Source: Ambrosia x helenae (taxonomy: Eukaryota > Streptophyta > Magnoliopsida > Asterales > Asteraceae). Taken from it: a stretch of DNA of 64,000 nt. How positions within the stretch are numbered: position 1 is the first letter of the stretch; every line of letters begins with the position of its first letter. The stretch covers positions 14,629,573-14,693,572 of the forward strand of contig CM061234.1 in NCBI GenBank assembly GCA_030844895.1. Direction: 5' to 3'. The translations under genes and the position numbers were made by a program. Of this stretch, positions 22,380-33,840 are shown piece after piece. The notes under the pieces were generated by a model that ran no database searches, was not told the origin of the DNA, and saw only the letters and a list, made by a program, of their open reading frames with translations.

Positions 22380-25009
22380 TTTAGGATCCTATACAAAGTA
22401 CATTTTTCGTGAGAAGTGTGAGAAGGACTAAGAATTGACATGTAGACATCATTTTTTGGATTTAGGAATGATTTTTTAGGTTGTTTAAACTTGAAAAACA
22501 CCAAACACAACAATCTAAAACACAATACAATGTATTATAGTCATTAAATATAAAAAACAGCTAAAACATACTACTTAACGCTTAAAACACACTGCTAATG
22601 TTCTTAGCATGGTGTTTTAAGTTTTAAGCCTAAAATACATTGTTTTCGGTTTTTAATTGTTATGTTTGGTGTTTTTATAGCAAAACTGTAACACCCCAAC
22701 CGATGGCGGAAACATCGGGATGTCACGTATTGATGATTGTTCAGTAGCTCATGGTAATACATATGTTTAAATAATCCTTTATTTCATTACAAAATTGAAT
22801 TACATTAAAGTCTACATCAAATAATCAAACAAAGCTTAAAACTTCAAATATCTCCTCATGCTAGCTCTAGACTTCAAGCATCAGTATTTCCTGTTAAGTT
22901 TGGAAAAAATGGGGGGGGGGTCAACTAGAAGTTGGTGAGAATACATAATCCATGTTAAGCATATAGTTTAAGTATAAAAGTTTAGCAATTCGTATGTCTA
23001 TCGTAAATTTAAGTCTACATGAATAGTATAATATGTTGACATAATCAAACCTCCGACTAGTTTAGGTCCATCCCGTCATCTACGGTTCACCTTAGTAATA
23101 TGTTGAACGATAACAATCACCCACGTTACCTATGTAGGAGGTACACGTATCCGGGTGGGGTTGTCAATCCAATAGATCTATTATTGAGTATCGCCGGCTT
23201 GGCCATAGCTAATGATTATGTAAATGTTGAAACTCGTTGAAACTCGTTGAAACTGTTGACTAATTCATGAGGCAATAAAGTTTACTACTAGACATGCATG
23301 TTGAATTGCTTAAATAATTGTTGCAAGTATAAAGAATCGCATAAACATGGTTACGTAAACTCACCTTGGTATAGTATTAGGTATTGAGAAATAGTATAAG
23401 TGTAGCCCAATAGATTGCCAAGTATCACCCTATGTATAAGGCAACATAATTGTAACACCCCAACCGATGGCGGAAACATCGGGGTGCCACGTATTGATGA
23501 TTGTTTTCAGTAGCACATGGTATAACATAAATTTTAAATAATTTATTCAAACATAAATATTCAAAATGTGAAATAATGTCTAAGAATTCAAATACATAAA
23601 CTCAAATAACAACTTCAATGACTTCAACTAAACTTCAAGTAAAATCCTCATGCTAACTCAAGCCTCAGCTTCATTGTTACCTGAAACATGTTAATTTTGA
23701 AAGTATTTTGGGTCAACATAAGTTGGTGAGAATTACATAGGTTTTTGATGATAAAATGAATAAAATGTTGTGCAATTCATGTGTCATGTTAATCTAGCCC
23801 ATATGTGAGAACATATTAGAAATAAATCGAGTGCATAATCAACCCTGCTGACTGTTATAAAATGATACATACCATACACTTATGGTCCCAATGAATATGT
23901 TATGCGATAACAAACACCCACGTAACCTTTGTAGGAGGCACGTATCCGGGTGGGATTGTCAGTCCAATAGATCTATCAATGTATACCGTCGGCTGATCAA
24001 TGTTAATGATTATGCTAGAATGGTGCTTACTCTAATCATGCTCAAGACAATATGCAACATAGAAAACACATAGACACATTGATGATTGAATTGCAATAAA
24101 AATGTTATAACATGTTTCACCCCAAAAATGGTGATAAAAGGGGCTATGTAAACTCACCTTAGCAAATGTTAACTTGTTGAAAAGATATGATAATTGTGTT
24201 GCCCAAAGTGATTCCAAATATTACCCTATAATGAGGTAATATATAATAAGTCTAAGTCTAATTAACTAATATGTGTACCCTAGGGTTTCGATTTGGGGAT
24301 AATCAATTGTTAAATTTAATTTAAAATGCTTAATTAATAAAGGAAAATTGGATAATTAATGAAAGATAGTCTTTTTATAAAATTTGAATTTTGAGTGAGC
24401 ACATTAAAGTGTTTGAAGCAATAAAATAATTTTTATAAAATTATTTCATTTTAAATAGATTTTTAAATCTATTTATTTATAAATAGCCAATTATTAACTT
24501 TAATATTCAAAAATACTAAAATTAAAGAAATCTTATTTTAAAAATCATATTTCTGTTCTAAATGATTAAAAATAATTTGTATAAAATTTTGGTGCAAAAA
24601 TGATGAAAATTGGATTTATTATGAATTAATTATGATTAAATCTAACAAAAATTGATTAAAAATATAAAATAAATGATTTTACTGAATTAAAAATTATTTC
24701 AGTAAAGGTTGACTTTATAAAAAGTCAGGATAAATTTTGGAGAATTTAAATAAATTGTTTTGATATATAAATGGATTTTTATAATTATAATAGTATAAAA
24801 ATGATTTAATTATTATAAATATTAAATAAAAGAATTTCTGAAAAATAAAAATTGTAAATAACACTTTTATATCAGATTAAACAATTATAATTTTTTTAGA
24901 ATTTATAAAATAGTTTAGGTATTTTAAAAAGAATTTAAATGATTAAAAGGATTAATATATATATATAATTAATTATTTGTTTTAAAAAAAAGAAAAGAAA
25001 AGAATGAAC

Positions 25010-25090
25010 AAAAACCGGTCAGAGCCGGGACTCGAACCCGGGTGACCTCAGTGTATAACAAGGGTCACAACCACTTGGCCTAGGCCGGTG
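25010..25090 (-). ncRNA. tRNA-like Pol III module in the inner LTR, sense strand
   Basis: On the minus strand: A-box-like ggccaagtgg (25071-25080), B box ggttcgagtcc (25028-25038) at the head of a hairpin whose outer arms are ggtca and tgacc, then a T5 run (25010-25014). It lies downstream of the LTR TATA box in the LTR's own direction. It is not a canonical tRNA: I cannot draw an anticodon arm. Transcription is unproven. Confidence 0.5.
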
Positions 25091-25698
25091 GTTGTGTTAT
25101 CCTCTGTTTTAAAATAAATAAATACAATACACTAATCCAGTTTTATCCCCAAATTAAATCGCGATGAACCCTAGATTTTACAATTGGATGATTCAGGCAA
25201 CTATAGCCCGATTAATGTTAGGGCTATTGTTGCCTGAACGCCGATGAATATAACCCACCAAAAATATTAGACTCACAGTGATGGATTGATGATTATCTTC
25301 GGGTCAATGAGAAAGTCAAACCACGAACAAAATAATCAATTACAGAGTGAATTAGAGAGATATAGAGATTGAGAGAGAGTTGTGAGCGATTTGCCAAGAC
25401 TCGCAGACCATCTATTTATACTAGAGGATTAGGGTTAGGGTTAATTAGAAGGTTTGACTTTCAATTGAATGTTACGCGTCCAATTGAATAAAAAGTCAAT
25501 GATTGACGTGTAATAGACGTGGATTCGTGTTGTGCAAGGCCGGTCAATACACGAATTTACCAAAGATAGCATAATTACTCGTTTAATTGTTGGATTGATC
25601 ACCAAGTTAACCCACAGTTGACTTTTTTTGTCAACTGTGAAGGTTTTTCAGAATGTGAATAAATATAACGTGTGTTCGGGTTATATCAACAATGAAGG

Positions 25699-25775
25699 TC
25701 TAGCCCAGTTGGTTATGTATGTGGGCATGTGTGGCTCTGGCGCGGGTTCGAACCCCGGCCAGAGCAGGTTTTTTT
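25699..25775 (+). ncRNA. tRNA-like Pol III module in the inner LTR, antisense strand
   Basis: A box tagcccagttgg (25701-25712), B box ggttcgaacc (25745-25754) enclosed by an 8-bp perfect stem, gctctggc (25734-25741) with gccagagc (25758-25765), then T7 (25769-25775), a good Pol III terminator. It points away from the other module of the same LTR. Confidence 0.55.
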
Positions 25776-26682
25776 ATTATTTTTTTGATTATAAAACAAT
25801 CCCACACACACATAATATGTTATAATATATATATCATATTAGGGTTCCATAATCGCGACAAAAAATAATAAATGCGAAGATAAATATGAAAACTTGACGT
25901 TTTTATTAATGTCGGTGCGTAACGTACAAGTATTTAATGCGTAATGTTACAATAATAAGTCTAAGTCTATCTAGTCTACAAGTATATTCTAGGGTTTCGA
26001 TTTGGGGATATTCAATTGTTGAATTTATGATAAAATGTTTAAATAAAAGGGAAATTTGATGATTAAATAAATGAAAGTCTTTTTATAAAGTGTGGATTTA
26101 GGATGTTCACAATAATGTTTTTGAAGTATGAAAATAATTTTTATAAAATAATTTTCTATTTATTAGAAATTGCCAATATTTAACTTTAATATTTAAAAAT
26201 ATTAAAATTAAAGAATTATTATTTTAAAAATCATATTTCTGTTCTAAATATTTAGAAATAAATTGTATAAAATTTTGGTGCAAAAATATCAAAAATTGAA
26301 TTTATTATGATTTAATTATGATTAAAACTAACAAAAATTGATTAAAAACATAAAATAAATGATTTTTCTGAATTAAAAATCATTTTAGTAAAGTTTATCA
26401 TTGTACGAACTCGGGATAATTTTTGTGGGAATTTATAAAACTGTTTTGATATTTTAATGGATTTTTATAAATATAATAGTATAAAATTGATTTAATTATT
26501 ATAAATATTAAATAAATGAATTTCAGAAAAATAAAAATTGTAGATAAAACTTTTATATCAGATTTGTTAAAAATAAATTTTTTAGAATTTATAAAAAGGT
26601 TTTAATAATTAAAAATGAATTTACAAAATTAAATGTAATATATATGTATATATGTGATTTGTTTTAAAAAGAAAATAAGTGG

Positions 26683-26772
26683 AAAAAGAAGTGCCATGGC
26701 CGGGACTCGAACCCGGTGGCAGTGGTCATAAGCCTCAGTCACAACCACTTGGCCTAGGCCTGTGGTTGTGAT
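26683..26772 (-). ncRNA. tRNA-like Pol III module in the outer LTR, sense strand
   Basis: Counterpart of the module at 25010-25090. B box ggttcgagtcc (26703-26713), A-box-like ggccaagtgg just upstream on the minus strand, hairpin arms tgcca and tggca (26692-26696, 26717-26721), and T5 (26683-26687). The arms differ from those of the inner copy but again pair. Confidence 0.5.
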
Positions 26773-27394
26773 TTAACTCTGTTTTAAAAATATATATGCG
26801 ATACAAAAATCAGTTTTTATCCCCAAATCAACATTGCGAAACCCTAGCTTCTGCAATAACACGATTCACACATCAATGGCTCAATTGATCTTAGGGCTTT
26901 TGATGTGTGAACGCCGGTGATCAAAACCCACTAAAAACATTATACTCACTGTGCTTAATCGACCTCGATAGCTCAGTCAACCAAAAAGTCAAGACTCGAT
27001 CGTATGAACAAGAACAGTGTTTAAGTGAAGAATTGAGGGGTTAAGAGATGAAGATTGGCGAGTTGTGAGTGCTTGTAAATGTCCAATTTATAGTGCTATG
27101 CACTGGATCGAAGAATGGCAAGTGTTGACCAAGCTTTGAAGTTTATACGCGTAATATGGTAAATTGGTGGTCAATTGATGGATGTTAATCGTATATCCTA
27201 GTCACTGATGGCCGATAATTTTGATTCCATGTTAATTAGTCCAAAAAAAACGCGTGAATTAAGGTGATTAGGTTAGTGAAAATTGAATGTTTTGTACTTG
27301 GTTCTTCGTCCCTGTTGCTGCACATCACAGCAGACAAAACAAAGGAGAAAGGTGGGCTTTTATAAATTTTAAGTTGGATTTTAAACCAACTAAG

Positions 27395-27476
27395 GGTGTG
27401 GCCCGGGTGGTGTAAACGCGTGTGTGGTGTTTGGTTTGGCTCCGGTTCGAGCCTCAGCGGGGACACCATTTTTTTT
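27395..27476 (+). ncRNA. tRNA-like Pol III module in the outer LTR, antisense strand
   Basis: A box tggcccgggtgg (27399-27410), B box ggttcgagcc (27444-27453), arms ggtgt (27426-27430) and acacc (27463-27467), then T8 (27469-27476). Counterpart of the module at 25699-25775, with different but complementary arms. Confidence 0.5.
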
Positions 27477-27657
27477 AAAAATGTAAGGGGAAGGAAGAGG
27501 GGATTGGGCCGGGTATCCAGGTGGGCCGGGATTTGTGGGCCTTGTGTTAGGGAAGTGGGCTGGATTATCTAAGGGTGTTGGGTTGTTTGTGGGTTTAGTC
27601 AAGAAGTTTTTTTTTTTTTTTTTTTTTTTAAAACACATCATAAATAAACAAATCTTA

Positions 27658-27701
<44 letters not shown>

Positions 27702-27948
27702 TATACATATATACATATATATATATATAAGTTGGTCGGAAAAATAAAACTTAAGCACGTTATGAATGATAAAAAAAATAATATACGTATTAGAATCTGA
27801 AAATTTTGCGATGTTACAAAAAACAATCCAAAACATCACGACTAAGTTCAAAAAATGATGCCTAAGTATCAATTTTTAATACTTCTCACACTTCTCACAA
27901 AAAAAAACACTTTGTACACGATCTTGACCCTATATATATATATATATA

Positions 27949-28314
27949 GTAAAGATTTTGTACAAAGTGTTTTTTTGGTAAGAACTGTGAGAATCAAAGG
28001 AGTGTATTTTTTTTTTTGTTCGAATTTTTTTTCCCCTATTGTTAAACATGTATTATAGTATTGAAAACTAAAAAAAATTTGGTGTAGAGTAATTACGTGT
28101 AGAGTAATTACATAATTACTCTAATGTAAACTAATGTATTTACTTTAATGACGTAATTACACTAAAAAATTTTTTAATTTTTTTTGTATTATTCATCTAG
28201 AAAGTATGTTTAAGCACATGAGAAAAAAATTCTAAAAAATAAAATAAAATTTTTTTACCCCTTTTGATTCTCATAGTTCTTACCATAAAAACACTTTGTA
28301 TTTGATTTTTACTC
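27949..28314. mobile_element. (TA)n-flanked inverted-repeat element, intact
   Basis: Left end gtaaagattttgtacaaagt followed by ggtaagaactgtgagaatc; the right end is its inverse (gattctcatagttcttacc, then acactttgtatttgattttt). It is flanked by TA runs (27931-27948 shared with the neighbouring element, and 28315-28327). No coding capacity. Its left terminus resembles those at 22378 and 32957. Confidence 0.85.
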
Positions 28315-28687
28315 TATATATATATATGAAAACATAATCGTCTTCAAATTGATGATTATAAACAATGAAGGTTTGATCCTATTATTTATTTAAGACTGAA
28401 TTACAAGTTTTGTCCTTTAACTTTGTACCCTTTTTCAACGGATGCCCTTTAACTTCAAAGTTGATTGGTTTTGTCCTTTAGCTTTTAAAATGTTGCACGT
28501 TATGTCCTTTAGTGCTAACTCAGTTACTTTTCGTCGTTAAATTAGATCACGTGAATGGCACACGAGGGCAGAACAGTAAAATCATCACCCCCCCTTTCAT
28601 TTCCCCCTATTATAACACCATATGAACCCTAATTTCCCAATTACTATCTGAAGATCGAAGCTAGGGTTCCAAATCCTCAAAATCAAA

Positions 28688-29086
28688 ATGGTTTATTGTC
28701 GATGTGGAAGAGAAGCAGTCATCCTCACATCATGGACCGATAAAAACCCAGGTCGACGATTCTATGCTTGTAATCAGGTTAGTTAATCTGAAATTTATTT
28801 GTAAAGTACCTTGATTTTTGAATTTAACGGGTTGATTCGTTGTTGTTATGGACGAAAATGTGGATTCATTGGTTGGGTTGAGAAAAACAGATGTCAAACT
28901 TGCACATAAACTATTCCTGGTTTGATTAGGGCTAAGAACCAGTTGGAGTCAACGAATCAGGAGCTTGAAGTGTCAAACAAGGTTCTCGAGCAAAAATTAA
29001 CAGACGGTGAAGCTAAAAGGAAGATTATGAAGAAGGTGTTGGTTATCAGTTGGATCTATTTTGTGTCTTATATGATCTTCAGTTAG
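28688..29086 (+). pseudogene. GRF zinc-finger protein of the MULE, interrupted
   Basis: Exon 1 (28688-28777) encodes the N half of a GRF finger: C-x-C ... TSWTDKNPGRRFYAC, followed by a GT donor. The second exon (about 28856-29086) gives KCGFIGWVEKNRCQTCT, an in-frame TAA, then TIPGLIRAKNQLESTNQELE (coiled coil) and a hydrophobic C-terminal segment ending SYMIFS. No AG acceptor sits directly before KCGF. The stop and the missing acceptor mean it is not functional as it stands. GRF fingers bind nucleic acid. Confidence 0.75.
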
Positions 29087-29819
29087 TTTAATGGTCTAAT
29101 GTAATGTATTAATGTTGTTAGTGTGTAATGTATCTGGTTTGGATAATGTTATTGTGGTTTTGATGTATAAAAAGTGCAAAAAATGCACAGTTAGTTGGAA
29201 GTGGTTGTGTATTATGTATTTGACCCATTTTGAATTTGTTGTTTTGTGAACATAAAGGGACCATTACAACTGACCAAATGCATGTTTTTTTGACCCATTT
29301 AAGAACTAACACCAACTGATATGCAATCATTAACTGAACATAAATGTCCACCAATATGTTATGTTTTTTGTGGGCATTTTGACCCATTACAACTTATTGC
29401 ATATTGACATTTTAGAACTAACATCAATGATAACAAATACTTGACCCATTACAACCATGAGACTGCAAATACAAACCTGCAAACTTGACCCATTAACAAC
29501 TAACACAATCTGACCCCTTTAAAAACAATCAGAAACTTGCAAAATAACACAAACATATGACCAAAATACCAAAGTACCATAATTTACCCATACATAAGGT
29601 TTGTTACATAGAACATGCAACCCAAATAAAAACCATTTTGTTCAAAACCTACATAATAACCATAATTTAAACCAAAATACCAAAGTTTCAAAACCTACAT
29701 AATAAACATGCATTAACACAACCAACTAAGCTTTTGCAGCCTTCTTCCCTTTCTTATCTTTAACCTGAGCCTTCCCCTTGCATGTCTTGTCTTTAACCTG
29801 AGCCTTCCTCTTGCATGTC

Positions 29820-30790
29820 CTAGAATTGTGTCCTTGGTCCCCCACATTTGCCATAGGTCATGTGAGTGTTCTTCCTTGACAACTTTCCAGTCAACTTCAT
29901 GTCATCCAATTCAACATCAGACCTCTTTCTTGCCTTCTTTGGTCTTCCAACTTGGACATGATGTTTTGGAGGTGCAATAAGTGTCTGAGCTGGATTCTTG
30001 GGCCACATATCCCTTCCATTGATAGAATTGATCTTGAATGAGTACACTGACTTCCACCTATCCATTGTGTATATTGGATCAACCCAGCTTTCCAAAGCTC
30101 CTACTCTTCCACCATTAGCAGCCTTGACCCAAATTGAAGCCACAGCATGTCTGCATGGCATACCTGATAACAATAATATGCAATTTATTATACTAACAGA
30201 AAATGCACACATAGTCAAACAAAACAAATCAACTTCAATGACATACCAGTTATTTCCCATCCTCTGCAACTACATGTTCTCTTAGCCAAATTGACAACCC
30301 TTGCATGATTTGGTTTACCACTAACCTCATATTGATCTCCCCCATTCCATTGAACATGGTAGTGTGTAGCATCCTTCTTGATTTCTTCAAACTGTTTAGT
30401 GGCCCATGGTGTCAACAATCCATCACATCTTTCAATCACACCCAGCACAGTCACAATCCTCCTCATTAAGTATTCTCTTATGTATTCAAGGGCAGATATA
30501 ATGGGCTTGTCTCTAGCTTCAATTATCTTCCCATTATACACTTCACACATGTTGTTCAGCAACATGTCACTTACTGCCCTTCCTGTAATATCACACATTA
30601 AGTGGTAATTAGTAGATATCAGACATTATAGGCTAACAAATTAAGTAGAATGACATACCAGTGAAGTGTGACCTGGACCAATGTAAAGGTGGGATCTTTG
30701 ATAGCCACAAATGGGCCTGCTTATTGAATGCTTTCAAGTTATTCATTGCAGTGGTGACCATAGGATGGGTTTCAATGGTTTCTCCAACTC
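29820..30790 (-). pseudogene. MULE (MuDR-type) transposase, N-terminally truncated
   Basis: Three exons on the minus strand: about 30790-30659, 30582-30247 and 30163-29820. They encode MNNLKAFNKQAHLWLSK..HW, then GRAVSDMLLNNMCEV, then the SWIM zinc finger CSCRGWEITGMPCRHA, split by an intron after the Gly. The tail includes a Lys/Arg-rich RPKKARKRS and a CxxC-like knuckle (KCGG). The catalytic DDE core normally upstream is absent. Introns keep frame and have good borders, so the loss looks structural rather than gradual. Confidence 0.8.
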
Positions 30791-30962
30791 AATATGGTTT
30801 CTTAAGGATACATAGCCTACATTTATGTGGGTTTTGTTTGGTTATCCATACATATATGCGAATACATATTCTATGTATGTGTATAGTCATGTGTTTATGT
30901 GTATACATAGGTACATAGATTTCATGATATAATTTGTCTTGATGGATTGGATACATATTTAC

Positions 30963-30996
<34 letters not shown>

Positions 30997-30999
<3 letters not shown>

Positions 31000-32942
31000 G
31001 GAGGGATAAATTGAAAACCCTCCCCAGTTAAGTAAACCCATGAAACCCTTAATCTAACCATCCATTTTACTAATCAAGGGTTAGGATTGCATCTTACTTT
31101 TGATCAAAAGTTTGAATACTTATTTGGATGAAAAGGGTAAGATTGTCCAGAATTTTTAAAGCCTTCTCTCCTCTCTCCTCATTAATATAGATAATATAGA
31201 TTTATGGTTTTATCTAAAAAAATAAATTAATTTTTTAAAAACACTCATGTTACCAGGTTTTCAAGCCTTGGGTAACAGATGTTTTTTTGTAGCACGTTGG
31301 AGTAACACATGTTTCAAGCCTCAAAAACCCAAAACGTATGTTTTTGTTCGTTGTAAGACCTGTAACATATGATAAATTATAACTCAAACAACAAAAACAT
31401 ATGTATTTATAACACCAACACAAAAACATATGATAAATTATGATCCCAAACAGCAAAAACATATGTTTTTATATGAAAAAACAATTGTTTTTAGATAAAA
31501 AAAATCAAGCTTTGATGGACAAGTTATCTACAAAACAAAAATAGAAAATCTAATCTATAAAATTTATAAAAACAAAAACCCTCATTTTGCACCCTCGGAT
31601 CCGTTAGTCCAAATCTTGGGCTTTTCATGCTTTGGGTAGTTGTACCAAGTGCAGAAAAAGTTGTACCTTCCTGTTCTTGAGATGAAATCTAAAAAAAAAA
31701 ATATCAAACAAAGAAAAATTATCAACAGAAGTTTCATGTGAACATAAATCCAAGATCTTGAATATTCCCATATGAATTTGATTAAAAAACCCACTATAAG
31801 AAACCATAAATCTGACCAAATAACCCTAGATTTGTCATCACCTGTTGCAGAGGATCATTAACGTGAAGTCTCACCTCTAGGGCTACAAACGAACTGAACT
31901 TTCAGCGAACAGTTCATGAACCGTTCGGCGGGAAGTTCGTCCGTGTTCGTTCGTTTAATAAAAGAACGAACACAAACAAAAAATTCCGTTCGTTTAGTTA
32001 AACGAACGAACATGAATAGAGGTCGCGTTAGTTCGTTTATGTTCGTGAACGTTCGGTAACGTGTTCGTTTGTGTAATATAGTTTAGTAAGGTTTTTAATT
32101 TTTATACTTTTTTATTTTTATTTATCTTAATGTATGTGAATTCGATGTTATTCAAAAGTTAATATATGTCCATTTGTGTTTGGTTCTGTTCATGAACACT
32201 TCTTTGTGTTCATGAACACTTGTTTGTGTTCATTAATGTCTTTTTATGTCAGTGTGCGTTCATGAACAAAATTAACAAACGAACACAAACGAACACGAAC
32301 ATGAGTGTTTTCTTAACAAACGAACACGAACAATAAATCTCGTTCGGTAAGTGTTCATGAACTGTTCGTGAACACATAATTTTCTTAACAAACGAACACG
32401 AACAAGGCCTTGTTCGTGTTCGTTCGGTTCGTTTGCAGCCCTACACCTCCTTACTCGACCCCTGTTTCGATCAGATTTGAAACACCACCACCTTGCCACT
32501 CTCACCTTCGACCCCTGTTCCGGTCAGATCTGATCTGAAACAACACCACCACCAAAGTGTTCTCTTTCATGTTCTTCATCGGAAGCTTCAAATGGGTATC
32601 TCCACCAGACGGAAGAGGACAAGCGGTTTGTGTATGATTGACAGCCAAAAAGAAATGTGAATATAGAGAGATAAAAACTTGAAAATAGGGAGATAGATAG
32701 AGAAATGGAAATGTGAATATAGAAAGAGAAAGTTATGACAGAAAACTTTAATCTGACCATTAAAAAGCTTTAATGTGACCATTGAAAGTTATGACAGCAA
32801 GCTTTCATTGTAAGAAGAATGAAAATGTCGAGAATGCCCTTGAACAAGAAAGTGAAAGATGTGATGTGGCCTTATCTATAACTATCAGATTGGGTTTACT
32901 TGGTTCTCTAAAGTCAAGGTGGTTTTCTATTTAGAATTCCCC
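30997..32942. mobile_element. (TA)n-flanked inverted-repeat element, about 1.9 kb
   Basis: Left end (after TA run 30966-30996) reads gggagggataaattgaaaac ... agttaagtaaaccca. The right end, read in inverse, gives ggggaattctaaatagaaaac ... accaagtaaaccca. It is followed by a TA run (32943-32956). A hAT MITE is nested at 31878-32443. The interior contains short Ser/Thr-rich open frames with no family match I can see. Confidence 0.65.
31878..32443. mobile_element. hAT-type MITE nested in the (TA)n-flanked element
   Basis: Ends tagggctacaaacgaactga and (inverse) tagggctgcaaacgaaccga. The flanks share cacctc, the core of an 8-bp duplication with both edge bases changed. The interior is made of cgaacacgaac/gttcgtgttcg permutations as in the element at 5925-6557, to which its ends are related. 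Confidence 0.85.
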
Positions 32943-32956
32943 TATATATATATATA

Positions 32957-33840
32957 GGTAAAGGATCCGGTAGGAAAATTGTTTTGTGTAGGAAGTATTT
33001 TCAACCATTAGAGCAAATCTGATTAAATCTTTAGATGAAGGACATTATAGACATTTTATCCATCTTTTATTTATTACAAACCCACTAAATTAGCAACTAA
33101 CATCTGGATATTTATGAAGATTAATCATCCTAAATTAAGTAATTATTCATTATTTTTCATAAGAATCATAAGATATTCATATCAAATAAGTTGATCAATA
33201 CCCAAAAACTTTTTCGATTCTTCAAACATATAACCCATCTCTATCACTTGTTCGAGTAATCTAGTCATGACAGAAGGTTAACATCATGAGTGTTCTATAA
33301 TAACGTCAGGAGTGTTTTATAATGAAAGAGAAAATAGTATGCATTAAAAAAGAGTGTTTTATAATATCATCGGAAGTGTTTTATAACAGTATAACATCAA
33401 GAGTGTTTTATAACTGGAGGTGTTTTATAACAAACAAAACACCGTTGAAATGTTTTAATCCACAACAACTACACCTAATATACATAAACATTTTATAAAA
33501 CACTTCTTATGTTTATCCATATAGAACAATCAACTAACAAAGGCCTTATATAAAACACTTATGATGTTACGATTTTATAACAAATAAAAACACCGTTACG
33601 TATTTCTTACATATAAGATGAAGATGAATGTTGAAGATTGGTGCACAATTGATTTTGTTTTATGAAAATAAATGTTTGAGTCTTGAATGATATTAATGAA
33701 AAATAATAATTAGGAAAGAGAGATGGGGGATATACCATAAATGTAGAAAGCATTCAAACAGTTTCTAAAAATATTGATATAAAATGACCTTAACACCCTC
33801 ATTTAAAACACACATTCTCCCCATGTTGAAGGAATTTTGT
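32957..33840. mobile_element. One-ended (TA)n-flanked element
   Basis: After the TA run 32943-32956 comes ggtaaaggatccggtagg, similar to the left termini at 22378 and 27949. No inverse copy was found downstream. The body holds about eight copies of gtgttttata with short spacers between 33280 and 33600. The right border is arbitrary. Confidence 0.45.

Larger units (their letters stand above)
23451..25951 (-). repeat. Inner solo LTR of the same family
   Basis: A complete 2501-bp LTR (tgtaacacccc ... gtaatgttaca) inserted inside the outer one with a perfect 5-bp duplication, ataat (23446-23450 and 25952-25956). The sequences left and right of it line up with adjacent positions of its own interior (near 24245), which proves the nesting. 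On the minus strand, ctagtataaataga at about 25411-25424 is a good TATA box in the expected place for an LTR promoter. Confidence 0.92.
22687..27818 (-). repeat. Outer solo LTR of a gypsy-like family, split
   Basis: Made of two parts, 22687-23450 and 25952-27818, that together give one LTR (plus-strand tgtaacacccc ... gcgatgttaca). A TATA motif near 27086-27093, read on the minus strand, and comparison with usual LTR layout indicate minus orientation. No internal retrotransposon region or second LTR adjoins it, so it is a solo LTR left by recombination. Flanks are aaaac on the left and aaaaac on the right, an imperfect duplication. It contains poly-T (27608-27629) and (TTA)n/(TA)n tracts. Confidence 0.85.
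22378..27930. mobile_element. (TA)n-flanked inverted-repeat element, split by LTR insertions
   Basis: The left end (22378, ggtttaggatcctatacaaag ... gagaagtgtgagaag) is matched in inverse by the right end at about 27880-27930 (cttctcacacttctcac ... gatcttgaccc). The left side adjoins a TA run (22342-22377), the right side another (27931-27948). The element body is 22378-22686 plus 27819-27930; the rest is inserted LTR sequence. Its layout resembles Micron-type MITEs, which are found inside (TA)n microsatellites. Confidence 0.8.
28386..30790. mobile_element. Mutator-like element (MULE) with GRF and transposase genes, right end lost
   Basis: Starts with a long Pol-II-like leader of MULE-TIR type (acaagttttgtcctttaac, with variant repeats of gtcctttag). 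A plus-strand GRF zinc-finger gene and a minus-strand transposase converge. The transposase loses its N-terminal part at about 30790, where unrelated sequence and a TA run begin, so the second terminal inverted repeat is missing. The spacer 29090-29745 holds many copies of tgacccattacaac-like blocks. Confidence 0.75.

Noticed and set aside
25010..27476. Functional tRNA genes at the four B-box sites
   Set aside because: No anticodon arm or 7-bp acceptor stem of standard geometry could be drawn; they are called tRNA-like modules only.
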